From Nageia nagi (Eukaryota > Pinophyta), in contig JBITNC010000001.1 of NCBI GenBank assembly GCA_050084985.1, positions 49,538,001 to 49,602,000 on the forward strand: DNA of 64,000 nucleotides, read 5' to 3'. The notes beneath the pieces were generated by a model. The model did no database searches. It was not told the DNA's origin and saw only the letters and a list, made by a program, of their open reading frames with translations. Shown in pieces: positions 46,107 through 57,869 of this stretch. How positions within the stretch are numbered: position 1 is the first letter of the stretch; every line of letters starts with the position of its first letter. A program made the translations under genes and the position numbers.

Positions 46107-46593
46107 TAATGAGAAGTGGAGCTTAAAAATTGGTGATAATAAGTTTTTTCTTTGTTATTAATTAGTTATTTCTATTATGAAAATTTGAAGCTTTGTAAAT
46201 TGGAAAAATTCACTCTAGCTAAAAATAGAAAAAAAAGTTATGATTTTTGGATCTACAGTTGACATCTAATTTCAAGCTAGAATCCATAATTGTTAAATTG
46301 CAATTATTGTAATTTGGGGTGTGTGTGACAGAGACTGTATTGGAGATTTTCTTGTTGAGCTATTGAGATGATGTGTACAATGGAGTGCTGTTGGTGATTC
46401 CCTCTATTGCTTGGAAGATTGAAAAAAGGATTGGATTATTCTTCAAGGATGTAGCCCACATTAGGTGAACCTTGTTATATACTGTGTCAAACTCTTGTGT
46501 GATTGCTTTTGATTATTGTTGTTTATGTTTCTTTTGCAAATCTAAATTGATTTATTGCTCAATATTATTGTTAAATAATAGCAAATCCTAAAA
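46107..46593 (+). repeat. 5' LTR of the 5.1-kb copia element
   Basis: 487 bp, aligned end to end with 50,723-51,208. The TG start has mutated to TA and the CA end to AA. Near the 3' end both share tattgctcaatattatt and aatagcaaatc. Confidence 0.85.
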
Positions 46594-46595
46594 AT

Positions 46596-46607
46596 TGGTA
46601 TCAAAGT
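46596..46607 (+). promoter_or_regulatory. Primer-binding site of the 5.1-kb copia element
   Basis: tggtatcaaagt matches the initiator tRNA-Met complement tggtatcagagc at 10 of 12 positions, two bases after the LTR. Confidence 0.8.
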
Positions 46608-46659
46608 GTTTTGTTGGGTACTTACTGGACATAAGAGTGTTTTGTTCGGTTGAGAGCAA

Positions 46660-47520
46660 ATGACGAAGGATTCAAAGTTCAAGGTAGATAGATTCAACAG
46701 CCATAATTTTCAACTTTGGAAAATGCAAATGGAGGATTACCTCTATTAAAAGGACCTCTACCAACTTCTGGAAGGTAAGGTAAAGAAACCAAATGCAATG
46801 TCTAATGATGAGTGGGCTCTCTTAGATAAGAAATCATTGGGATCAGTGAGGTTGTACTTGGCTAGCACAATTGCCTTCAAAATTTCTAAAGAGGAAACTA
46901 CAAAGACTGTAATGGATGCATTGGCTAGGTTGTATGAGAAACCCTCAACTTCCAATAAAGTTTTTCTTATGAAGAATTTATTTAATATGAAAATGACTAA
47001 AGGTACTTCAATTCAGGATCATTTAAATGTGTTTAATATAGTAACTAGTCAATTGAGTTCTGTAGGATTGGATTTTCATGATGAAATCAGAGCTTTGCTA
47101 ATTTTGTGCTCGCTGCTAGAGAGTTGGGACAATTTGGTAATGGTAGTAACTTTCCATTTAGTTCTAAAAAGTTAGTTTTTGATGATGTTGTGGGTGTTAT
47201 TCTGAATGAAGGTATGAAGAGAAAATCCTTTGGTGAGGCATCATCATCAAGAATGGCATTAACAATTGAGAACAATAGAGGAAGGTAAAGAGAAAGAGGC
47301 AAAAGTCAAAGAAGAGGAAGATCCAGAGGAAGATCTAAGTCAAGAGGCAAAGGAAAAACCAAATGTTGGTACTGTGGCAAGAAAGGCCATTTTAAAAAGG
47401 ATTGTTGGAATAGAATCAATGATGAAAAATGTGATGATGGAGGAAATAAAGGTAATAACTCAGAAGCTAATATAGTTGGTGAAATATTGCAAGATGCTTT
47501 GATATTATCTTTAGACAAGA
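46660..47520 (+). pseudogene. Copia gag, nearly intact
   Basis: The ATG at 46,660 starts MTKDSKFKVDRFNSHNFQLW, the usual copia gag opening. One stop replaces a Trp/Gln-like codon at about 46,747; the frame then runs 46,798-47,175 (DALARLYEKPSTSNKVFLMK, TSIQDHLNVF and so on). A frameshift near 47,110 leads to an Arg/Lys/Glu-rich stretch and a perfect zinc knuckle CWYCGKKGHFKKDC at 47,364-47,405. Gag would assemble the particle and bind RNA. Damage is light compared with neighbouring elements. Confidence 0.85.
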
Positions 47521-50500
47521 ACAATGATTATTGGGTTATTAACTCTGGTGCATCTTTTTAGGCTACTTTATAGAAATATTATTTTGTAGAGTATGTTCTA
47601 GGTGATTTTGGATAGGTTTTGTTAGGAGATAACCATCCCTGCTAGATTGAGGGAAAAGGAAAGATAAATATGAGGTTGTCCAATGGAACTCTACTGGTGT
47701 TGAATGAAGTATGGTATATATTACCAATTTGAAGAGAAATTTGATCTCAGCTAGTAAACTTGATAAAGAAGGTTTCACAACTACATTTGGAGAAAACTCT
47801 TGGAAGTTAATAAAAGGCTTTATGGTGGTTGCTAAAGTTAAATTAGTCGATATGCTTTATTTGCTTATAGACTCATCTATTTCAACTTTGAATTTTGTTG
47901 CTAAAAGAGAAGATGCAAAGATGTAACATTGCATGTTAGGCCATATGAGTGAGAAAGGAATGAAGATTTTGCACTCATGAAAATTACTATCGAAGCTCAA
48001 GGAAGTGGATCTGGAGTTTTGTAATCCCTGGGGTTTTTTGAGGATTATATTTATGGTAAATAGAAAAGGGTAAGATTTTTGAAAGTTGGAAAAGAGAAGA
48101 AGAAAGAAAAGTTATAGTTGATTCACATAGATGTATGGGGGTCGACTTAGGTAACTTCTCTTGATATTTCCAATTATTACGTATCTATTATTGATGATTC
48201 CATAAGAAAAACCTGGGTTTACTGTATTAGAAATAAGTTTGATGTCTTTGATACATTTCAGAAGTGGAAAGCATTTGTAGAGAATAAGATTGGTAAGAAA
48301 GTAAAAATTCTCAAGTCAGATAACAATGGAGAATACTACAATAATGATTTTGATAATTATTGCTCTCTTAATGGAATCAGAAGGATAAAGGTCACTCGAA
48401 GAATACCTCAAGAAAATGGTGTTTTTGAGAGTATGAATAGGACTATTATGGAGCATGCAAGATGCCTAAGGCTACATGCTGGTTTGCCTATGTATTTATG
48501 GGCTAATTTTGTTGACATTGTTGTTTATTTGATCAACAAGGGGCCTTGCATGACTTTCGATGGTGGGAATCTAGAAGAGCCATGGAAAGGTAAATATGTG
48601 AACTACTCCTTAAAGTTTTTGGATGTAAAGCTTATGCATGTATAGACAAAGAATACAGGAAGAAACTGGATGCAAAATTACAAAAGTGTTATTTTATTGG
48701 CTATGGTATTGATGGTTTGGGTTTTAGATTATGGGATAATACTCACCATAAGATTATCAGGAGTAGAGATGTTGTCTTTAATGAGAAAATTTTGTATAAA
48801 GATAGACTACATGTAAAGGAAGATGACTCAAAGTTTGTAAAGCTTGATAATGTCAATGAGAAGAGTGTACAGAAAGTACAGGATGAGGTCCAAGAGCCTC
48901 AAACTCCATGAAAATCTCAACCATAAAATGTTCAACAACAACAACAACAACAAGCACCTTAGTCTCTTATAAGAGTTGTTAGAAAATTTATAAGGAAAAA
49001 TAGAATCCCTCAATGTTTCTCTGATTATGTTATGCCTACAAGAGTAAGTTTTCAAAACTTTATTCTCTTGCTCTTTACTATATTTTGTATATTGATGCTA
49101 GTGAGATAGAGTGTTTGGATGAAGCATTACAGTTGGATACCTGCAAGTAGTGGGATCTTGCAATGGATGAAGATATGGATTCTCTTACAACAAACCAAAC
49201 TTGGGATTTGGTTGAGCTTCTTGTTGGAAAGAAGGCCCTACACAACAAATGGGTCTCTAGAGTAGAAGAGGGAGGAAGAAATAAAAGGTATAAGGCAAGA
49301 TTGGTAGTAAAAGGATTTGCATAATGGAAAGGTATAGACATCGATTAGATTTTTTTCCCTATTATAAAAATGACTTCTTTTCGAACTATTTTGAGTTTGG
49401 TTGCTATGGAGAACTTGCATATGGAATAATTGGATGTCAAGACAACTTTCTTCCATGGAGATTTAGAAGAGAAAATTTATATGCAAAAAGCGTAGGGGTA
49501 TGAGGTTATAGGTAAAAAGAATCTTTTGTGCAAATTGAAAAAGAGTTTGTATCGCCTTAAGCAGGCTCCTAGGTAGTGGTATATGAAGTTTGATATTTTT
49601 ATGAGTGAACAAGATTTCATGAGATGTCAAAGTGATCATTGTGTTTATTTCAAGAATATTGAAAATGAAAATTATGCTATTCTTTTGTTATATGTGGATG
49701 ACATGTTGGTTGCAGAAACAGGTATGCCAGATATAAACATGCTCAAGAAATAATTGGCAAATACATTTGACATGAAGGATTTGGGAGAGGCCAAGCAAAT
49801 CCTTGGGTTGAGGTTTACTCAAGATAGGAAAAGCCACATATTGAAGTTATCTAAGGAGGAGTATGTTGCAAAGGTATTGAAGAGGTTCAACATGAAGGAT
49901 GCTAATAAACTAGTTTCTCAACCTTTGGTAAATCACTTCAAGCTCACCAAAGACTTGTGTCCCAAGACACAAAAGGAACTTGACCATACGACTAAGGTTC
50001 CTTATGTTTCCATAGTGGGGAGCTTGAGGTATGCTATGGTCTATACAAGGCCTGACATAGCACAAGCAATGGGAGTGGTAAGCAAGTTTATGAATAATTT
50101 GAGTAAGGCTCATTAGCAAGCTGTTAAATGGATATTCAGGTATTTAAGAGGAACCTCAAATTATTGTTTAAATTTTGGAGGTTCTAATGTTTATATGCAA
50201 GGGTATGTTGATTCAGATATGGTAGCTGATCTAGATGGTGGAAGGAGCACTATAAGATATGTGTTCACTATAGGTGGAACAACAATTAGTTGGATCTCCA
50301 AACTACAATAGGTAGTTGAACTTTCGACCATGGAGTCAGAGTATGTAGCCATTAGTAAAGCAAGTAAAGAGTTTATATGGCTTCAAAGGTTGATGGAAGA
50401 GTTGGGGAAGAAATAATAAGAAAGCAAGTTGTGGAGTGATATCTAGAGTGCTATACACCCAAGAACCCATCATTTAATTCGAGAACCAAGCATATAAAAT

Positions 50501-50640
50501 TCAGGTATCATTTCATTCGATCAATTATGGAAGATGGACCTTTAAAGCTTGGAAAAATTCATACCTCATAAAATCCAAAAAAACATGTTTACCAAGGTAG
50601 TGAGAAGGGAGAAGTTGAGCTATTGCTCAACTTCGATTAG
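47521..50640 (+). pseudogene. Copia pol: protease, integrase, reverse transcriptase, RNase H
   Basis: The protease motif reads WVINSGAS (47,541), with the catalytic Asp changed to Asn. The integrase has HIDVWG (Asp near 48,129), KSDNNGEY (Asp at 48,319) and QENGVFESMNRT (Glu at 48,427), so D-D-E is kept. The reverse transcriptase shows NQTWDLVELL, RYKARLVVKGFA, KKSLYRLKQAPR and active site YVDD at 49,691-49,702; 49,754-50,116 is fully open. RNase H is marked by STMESEYVAISKASKEFIWL near 50,330. A CAA microsatellite (48,932-48,953) interrupts the linker after integrase. Perhaps fifteen stops or frameshifts prevent translation. Ends before the purine tract at 50,712. Confidence 0.9.
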
Positions 50641-50711
50641 TCTCATGGAATGAGATCAAGGATAGAATAATTCAATCTTTAGCTGTTGGGAAGAATAACA
50701 ATTTAGTATCC

Positions 50712-50722
50712 AAGTGGGAGAT
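50712..50722 (+). promoter_or_regulatory. Polypurine tract of the 5.1-kb copia element
   Basis: aagtgggagat directly precedes the TGATGAG start of the 3' LTR. Confidence 0.8.
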
Positions 50723-51208
50723 TGATGAGAAGTGGAGCTTAAAAATTGGCGATAATTAGTTTTATTTGTTAAAATTAGTTATTTCTATTATGAAAATTTG
50801 AAGCTTTGTAAATTGAAAAAATTCACTCTAGCTAAAAATAGAAGAAAAAAGATCATGATTAGTGGATCTATGGTTGGTGTATAATTCCAAGCTAGAATCC
50901 ATAATTGTTAAATTGCAATTACTGTAATTTGAAGGGTGTGTGAGAGAGATTGTATTAGATATTTTCTTGTTGATCCATTGAGAGGATGTGTGCAGAGGAG
51001 TGTTGTTGGTAATTCCCTCTGTTTCTTGGAAAGTTGAATAAAGGACTGGATTATTCTTTGGGGAAATAGCCCACACTAGGTGAACGTCGTTATATACCAT
51101 GTCAATATCTTGTGTGATTGCTTTTTATTATTGTTGTTTAAGTTTCTTCTACAAATTTGAATTGATTTATTGCTCAATATTATTTTTAAATAATAGCAAA
51201 TCTTAACA
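50723..51208 (+). repeat. 3' LTR of the 5.1-kb copia element
   Basis: 486 bp, begins TGATGAGAAGTGG and ends AATCTTAACA, matching the 5' LTR with moderate divergence. The long minus-strand open frame at 50,828-51,100 inside it is chance. Confidence 0.85.
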
Positions 51209-51739
51209 ATATTAGTTAAGAGGGGAGTTTTGAAAAGGTCATAACATTTTTTGAGTATGGAATAATTTATTAAATTTAGTTAAGACAGTTAAGAAATAAG
51301 TGATGTGTGAAGATATCCACATTGAAGTTTCCAATGTTCAAATCCCACCATCTAAATTGGTGACAATTAAAAATTCTTGATAGGTCTTATAAATCAACAA
51401 ATTTAAACTTCATGTTAATTGTTGACTTTACTTGTACTTTTATTATAGTTTAATTTTTCTAGGATTAAAATTAGATGTGTTATTTTTATAAGGGATAGAG
51501 TTAAATATGAAGTTGAATTAGTTTAAGATTGAATTTTTTCTATATCAATTAAGAGGGGATTTTAAAAAAGAGCACAAACCCTTTTTTGCATATGGAATAA
51601 TTTGTACCTTTTAAATTCTATGTTTGAGATATATCACCAACATGTAAGGGGTGGAATTTGAACTTGGAACCTCATTTATATCATTTGAGTTTCTTTCACA
51701 TCCACTTGTCTCCCAACTCCTCTAACACGAAGGTTATAC

Positions 51740-52173
51740 TTTAATATAGAATGTTTTCATTTATAAAGATATGAAATTTTTGTTTTAACTTAAAAACATC
51801 AATATAAGATAGAAAAGTTTAATATTAACAATGATATAAAACACTGTCAAAAGTATGATGTAATGTTTATTGCTTGCTAAGTTTTTGAAATAATTTTCTT
51901 GCTATTCAAACATTTTAAGGGTGTGAATAGAGCCTTGCATTAACTCCAAATTTGAAACTTGAGTACAATCACAAAGTATATACAAATATATCAAAAAATG
52001 ACCCTTTGGTTTCACCTTCAAGTGTGGCCATTTAATTTCACCTAGACTCTTCCTATTCACATTTCTATGAATCCTTGGAATTCCTCTAACATAAAAATAC
52101 GAATTTACTATTTTTATACTATAATACTAATATATCACAAATACCATGATCCCTAAGCATTAGGTTTCTAACA
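51740..52173 (-). repeat. 3' LTR of the minus-strand copia element
   Basis: On the minus strand it begins TGTTAGAAACCTAATGC at 52,173, right after attaaggggggaa (52,174-52,186), a strong polypurine tract. Its distal end is not defined; 51,740 is an estimate. Confidence 0.6.
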
Positions 52174-52189
52174 TTCCCCCCTTAATCTG

Positions 52190-54499
52190 AACAAGTATTT
52201 GTAAATCTAAGCATCATTTTGAACTGCTTGAATTTCTCTCATCCAAGTGTCACGAAGATGTTTCCATTTTTCTCATCAATACAACAATGCTTCAACTAAA
52301 TTGTCTTGACCTTTGTATGATGTCAAATTAAATGGTACTTCGTATTGATGTGCTTTGTTTGATCATGGAATCTAAGATTCCTGGCCAATTTTATTGTAGA
52401 AGTATTATCAATCATGAGTGGAGTTGCATTCACATTTGTTTCCTTCAAATCCTTCAGTATCTTCTTAAGCCACAAAATTTCCTTAATTGCTTCTACAACA
52501 ACCACATACTTTGCCTCTGTAGTGAAATTTGTCAGAATGGATTGCTTATGTGATCCACAAGAGATAGTTGTAGATTCAACATTCATGACATAGCTTGAAG
52601 AAGAAACTCAATTCTCTTTGTTTTCATCAAAGTTTGAATTTGTACATCTAATCAATTTCAAATCTCCGAACTTAGAATATTTGAGCTCAAAATTTTGAGT
52701 TCCCTTCTAATACCTAAGGACTCTCTTTATTGCATTTTAATGTCCTTCACATAGTTTTTGCATAAATCAAGAAAGGATTCTAACCATAAATGAAATATTA
52801 TTTGGTCTTGTTACAACTAGATAGATGAGACTTCCCACAAGTTGTTTATACTTGGTAGCATCCTCAAATTGATTTCCTTCAATTGATGTAAGCATCAAAT
52901 TTTGTTCCATTTGAGGAGAAAGAGGACTTCAATCTAGCATATCAAATTTATTCAACTCTCCAATGCACTTTCTTTGGGAAATGAATATGTACCCTAGTAT
53001 TTGAGTCACTTCAACACCCAAGTAATAATGAAGATATTTCATATCTATTAATTCAAAACCCTTATTCAACTCTTATTTGATGGATGCAATGTATCCCTCA
53101 TTGTTACATGTTATCAAAATATCATTTATATATGCCATAAGATACATAATAGTTTTACCAAATTTCTTGATAGATAATGTTGCATCATCAATATTAAAGT
53201 GCTCAAAATTAATATTCAAAAGATGCTTGATAAATGTTTCATATTATGCATGAGGTACATATTTTAGGTCATATAAAGACTTTATGAGTTTGCATACCTT
53301 ATTTTCTTGTCCCTTCACAACAAATCCTTCTAGTTGTATGATGTACATATTTGATGAACTTTCCATCTATATTGTGTCGAAATAGTCAACCAAGAACGAA
53401 TGGTAGCCCACTTCGTTGTAGGAGGAAAAGTATCATCATGGTAAATACCTTATTTTTGTACATAACCCTTAGCTACAAGCCTCACCTTATGTTTTTCAAG
53501 TGATCCATATGATTTGTACTTATTTTTGTATAATCACTTGGCAACCTATTAGTTTAATTCCACATGGAGAATCCACCAACTTCCATATTCCATTATGATG
53601 AGAGCATCATACTCCTTCATGGCTTCTTCTACACAACATGATAAATAACTTCTTTAAAGGAATTTGGTTAAGAAATTGTAGCAAAATATGAATCACAATC
53701 AAATGAACAATCCATATCATCAACTTCATATGAATTTTTTACATCTCCATCTTGTCTTGCTTGATACAAAACCCAAGTTCTCATCTTCCCCACTTCATTA
53801 GGATGAATGTTCTCAAGTATTTTGTTAGTCCATTTTGGAATCTTTTATAATATTTTATGATGCTCTAATGATTGAGGTGGTGTTACATTCCCATCAATAC
53901 TCAACCTTTCAATCCCTTCAATCACATCATCCAACTGAACTTCAAACTTTGATGAAATGGATGGATCTAGTTATTGAGGAGGGGTTTCTTGTTCTTAAAG
54001 AATTAGAACAAGTAGTGTAGATTCCAAATGTTGATCCAAGATAGAAATCCCCCTACAATATTTAAATTTCATGATCAAATTCAATGTAGTTCTTTCCATG
54101 AGTAAACTTATCAAGGTGATCAAGCAATCACTCAAAAATCATGTAACTTTTAGAGCACTAAAAAAAATCACATCTTTTAAAAAATGAACTTATTGTTTAC
54201 CTTCTTGTAGAGTCAATATCCCTTGGTAGTATTTGAATACCCAATAAAATGCATTTACAACTCTTGGTACCAAGTTTTCTTCTTTGCTTATTAGGTATTA
54301 AGGTATAACAAGTACTGGAACCAAAAACCCTAAGATTCCTTACCGAAGGAATGAGACCATGCCACATCTCATAAAAGGTCTTATTTCCAAGAGCATGAGT
54401 GGAATAACTATTCCTATAATACATTGCATATAGAACTATATAATCCCAAAATATCAACTTTACATTTTTTTTTAAATGACATGGCACAAACCATATTCA
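52190..54499 (-). pseudogene. Copia pol, minus strand: integrase end, reverse transcriptase, RNase H
   Basis: Read right to left. The integrase tail at 54,487-54,197 shows NSYSTHALGNKTFYEMWHG, VRNLRVFGSS and KSCKCILLG. A heavily damaged reverse transcriptase has its active site as Y-I-N-D (53,121-53,132) in place of YVDD, so the first Asp is lost. Then come LVGSLIYLVVTRPN and the RNase H end (52,586-52,323: TNFTTEAKYVVVVEAIKEIL, then DNTSTIKLARN and TKHINTKYH). The N-terminal part (gag, protease, integrase core) is absent: at 54,505 a different copia element begins. Confidence 0.85.
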
Positions 54500-54504
54500 A
54501 AAGA

Positions 54505-55004
54505 TGTTGGAATGTATAATGCATTATTGTAAAGGTTTTGTAATTTTCCTCTTTGTAAATTCACTAATATTTAATGGTATCAATAGATACCTTAAGTATT
54601 TAAATGAATATGATAATATAACTTATCCTACACTCCATCTCATGAGCATGCCCCTTGGGTAAAAGGGAGTAGCATGTCATGCCTTTGTACAATAGTGAAA
54701 AGGGTGATTTAAAGGGGGATTTTGGCCTATAAATAGAAGGTCCCCTCTTTGTGATCACTCACCAATTTATGAAGCAAAGTTATGCTCTAGGATAGTGATT
54801 AGGAGATGAAGTTAGGAGGATTATAAGAGAGTTATATTTGTGAATGAAGTAAGATCTTGTTAGTAGATGTACTCCTAGTTGGAAGAACCACTTTATATCT
54901 TGAGTCACTTTGTGAGATTGTCTATGCTTGAGTTTTGATGTAGAATGAGCTTCCATGTGATATTGGTAGTTTAGGATTGTATTCTTTATAGGTCAATCCC
55001 TTCA
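54505..55004 (+). repeat. 5' LTR of the 8.95-kb copia element
   Basis: 500 bp, begins TGTTGGAATGTATAATGC and ends ...CAATCCCTTCA. It has a TATAAATAG box near 54,730. Same family as the copies at 32,237, 58,165 and 62,959. Confidence 0.9.
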
Positions 55005-55006
55005 TT

Positions 55007-55018
55007 TGGTATCAGATC
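55007..55018 (+). promoter_or_regulatory. Primer-binding site of the 8.95-kb copia element
   Basis: tggtatcagatc matches the initiator tRNA-Met complement at 11 of 12 positions, two bases after the LTR. Confidence 0.85.
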
Positions 55019-57869
55019 TTGGTGTGGAAGCTCCTCTTTAATATTTTTGGAGGTTCTTCATCCTTCATCCTTCTTCATCATCTTTGGAGGTTTACTTTTC
55101 TTATTTGAGGTAAACACAAAATAAGTATAAATTCCTTCCTCCTTGATTAATGTTTTTTATTATTTTATTATAAATACTAACAATAAATTCATGTTAGTTC
55201 ATTCTTTTTGCAAAATATGGCTAAAATAGTAATATGATGCATTTTTTGATACTAACTCTAGTGAAGCATATTGCTAATTTTTTTATTAAAGAGGTTAGTA
55301 TACAAAAAAATGCAATTGTGTTCTTTAAAAAAAAAACCATTTATTATTGAATAAATGAAGGGGATCCCTCATTTTAAAATAATGAGAAGTTTTTTTTTTT
55401 TTTTTTCTACATAAAGTTATTTTTTTATTAAAGAAGTAATAAAGAAATATTTTTCAAAAAAAAAATACCAATGTTATGTTTTTTTTATGCAAAATAATGG
55501 AGGCAATTTTTTTTTTTTAAATTATATATGATATTTGACTATTACAAATCAAGAAGAGGCAGCTAGTTTTTGGAGGCATTTTTTGGGCTTTATGCTATCC
55601 TGTGCACCATGCAACCACACCCTCATCATTTGAAAGAATAACTTTTTTTTCTCTTCTTCTTTCCCCTACACTTTGAATCCTCCACCATTGCATTAGTAAA
55701 AACCCCTCTTCTATTTTTGACTACACCACGTTGAACCCCTACCACCTCATTGTATCTCAGGTAAGTTGTGCCCTTGTTTTCTTTTTGTGTGTTTTTTAGG
55801 TCTATTGTAATGCATGTGATATTTGCCTACCAATCGATCTCAAACCCTCCTTTACCGTAACAACCACTTTTGCCTCTCTATCTTTTAATGACCTCTCCCT
55901 ACTCTTAAGGACCCTTTCCCCTCTTGCTTGATGGTGGCAGAATCTTGTGTAGTGGTGGTAACCTGCTTAGCAGAGATCTCCTCCTTTGTAGTGGCTTCCT
56001 CCCCTATGACATGGTTTCTCCACCCCTTCTTTGGCATGGTTGCTCCTTGACTCCTCTACTGCTTCCTTTGCTCCTTCATCCCTCCTCTTCTAGATGTGTT
56101 GTTTCTTAAAAAAAAAAAAAAAAACTACCCCCTCCTTCTTTTTTCATTTGGTTAGTATCATTTAATGCTCATTTATTTTCTAAGTTTTTTTTCTTTTGGA
56201 TTGCTTGCATGTTTTATAAAAAAATATAGGGGAGCCATCATTTTAACTTGTTAATGCACCTAAAAGCACTAAGTTTCTTGTCAAAAGGATACTCCAAATT
56301 TAAAGCATCCTACCTTGCCCATCATGAATTTCTCTTAAATTGCATTGGAATGCGTAGAGGGTAAAATGTGTTGAGTAAAAAGTTATCATTCCTCTTAAAT
56401 GCCTTTCTTTTTTAGAAAAATGTAGTAAGTTTTTTTAAACAAATTTTTAAATTGCTGGTCCTTTAAGCTTTTTAGGCATTTTTTTAAGGTTTAAAATAAT
56501 AATACAAATAAAAAAAAAATTAGCACTTGCTTTGATCAACATAGTGTTAGTACTTTCTAAAAGCATCTCTGCTAAGTGTTTAAAGTGAATAAAAAGGGAG
56601 ACAAATTATTTGAAGAATCATAATTTTTTGGCATGCTAAAGTACTTAATAGTAAAATGTGAAAAAGTTTTACTTTGGTAAAAATACATTTTTTAGTACTT
56701 ACAAAAATTAAAATTGCATTTTTTTTCTCTTGATAAAATATGGAGTAATTTTTTACCTCCATAAATACTTAGGTTTTTTAAGGTAAACTAGCATGCTATT
56801 TTTAGGGATCATATTGCTTTAAGCCTTATTTTATTAAGTAAAAAAGGGGAAATTTTTTATGAAATTTTACTTAAAATTTTAGATCCTTATGTAAGTAGAG
56901 CATGTCTATTACCTAGATTTTAAATGTTTACCTTGATAAAACTCTTATGCAAAAAAGGACTCATGCAAATTATGGAGATGATGCATGCGCCTCTAAATAT
57001 TTTTTTATGCAAAGTTATAAATAAACTTGTGCAAAATATGGACTATTATAAAGATGTTCTTTAGGGGTTAGTAAACAAAACCCATTGTACTCTTAAAGGT
57101 TTCAAGTTATTGATGGATGATGTTTCATTTTTACACACTTTACTTTATATTTTGCATCTTTGCTTTATTTATTTATGCAAAAATCATAAACATTGAATGT
57201 AAACCCCCTAAAATGAACACATTTGCATGTACATTCTGTAACATGCCTTATTTAGGGAGCCACGAAATGAGGACAAGGCAAACTAGAGCCTTCAATTTGA
57301 AAATCCAAATGGTGAAAAGTTGTACTTCTTAATTTCCCCTAAGTCCTCTGTTGGTCTGAGTATAACTCTAATAGGTGGATAAGCATATGTGTAGTGATAC
57401 CACATATCTGCATGTCCATTCAGGGATTATCCTGATAACCTAGGAGGAAAACTTGAAACTTAATCAAGATTAATAATTTGGCTAATCTAGCATACATCAC
57501 AACCTTGGAAAATAGTAGGTACTCCTCCTTGTGAGAGTATATTACTACCCAAGGCTAACTGCTTGAGGATTGGTAGTACCTGGGCTCCACCTTATAGGCG
57601 TTTAGGTGAAGGCCTAATTTTAAAAAAGAAAACAAGCCTCAACATTATCCCTCTAATATTGTACTTGGTGATAACAAAAATGTTAGATACATGGGATGTA
57701 TTATGAGTTTCTATTGTAAACATTTGCACATGTGAACTTTATTTAAAGTATATTTTTTAATTAAATTTAACATGTATAATTAATTTACTTGAATAAATCT
57801 AATATATGTATGGATAATTAAAACATTGTTCTAGATTACATGCTTACAAAGGTGAACATTTTCACATTC
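55019..57869 (+). other. Long noncoding leader of the copia element
   Basis: About 2.85 kb between primer-binding site and gag, with poly-A/T runs (for example 55,391-55,407, 56,107-56,124) and no recognised gene. The section 57,340-57,610 is less AT-rich and contains diverged ctactaccca / gtagtacctg phrases. A leader this long is unusual for copia, so it may hide another insertion, but no borders were found. Confidence 0.5.

Larger units (their letters stand above)
46107..51208 (+). mobile_element. Ty1/copia retrotransposon, structurally complete (5.1 kb)
   Basis: It has a 5' LTR (46,107-46,593), primer-binding site, gag, protease, integrase, reverse transcriptase, RNase H, polypurine tract and 3' LTR (50,723-51,208). 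Flanking 5-mers ATATA and ATATT differ by one base and fit a target duplication. Integrase before reverse transcriptase marks Ty1/copia. It is the least decayed element in the window but still has stops and frameshifts. Confidence 0.9.
45996..51624. repeat. About 180-bp tandem duplication, one copy holding a copia insertion
   Basis: Copy 1 is split: 45,996-46,106 and 51,209-51,280. Copy 2 is whole: about 51,448-51,624. Shared phrases are tagatgtgttatttt, gaattagtttaagattg and, after the insertion point, ttaagagggg and tatggaataattt. The intact copy serves as an empty-site reference for the insertion. Confidence 0.75.
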
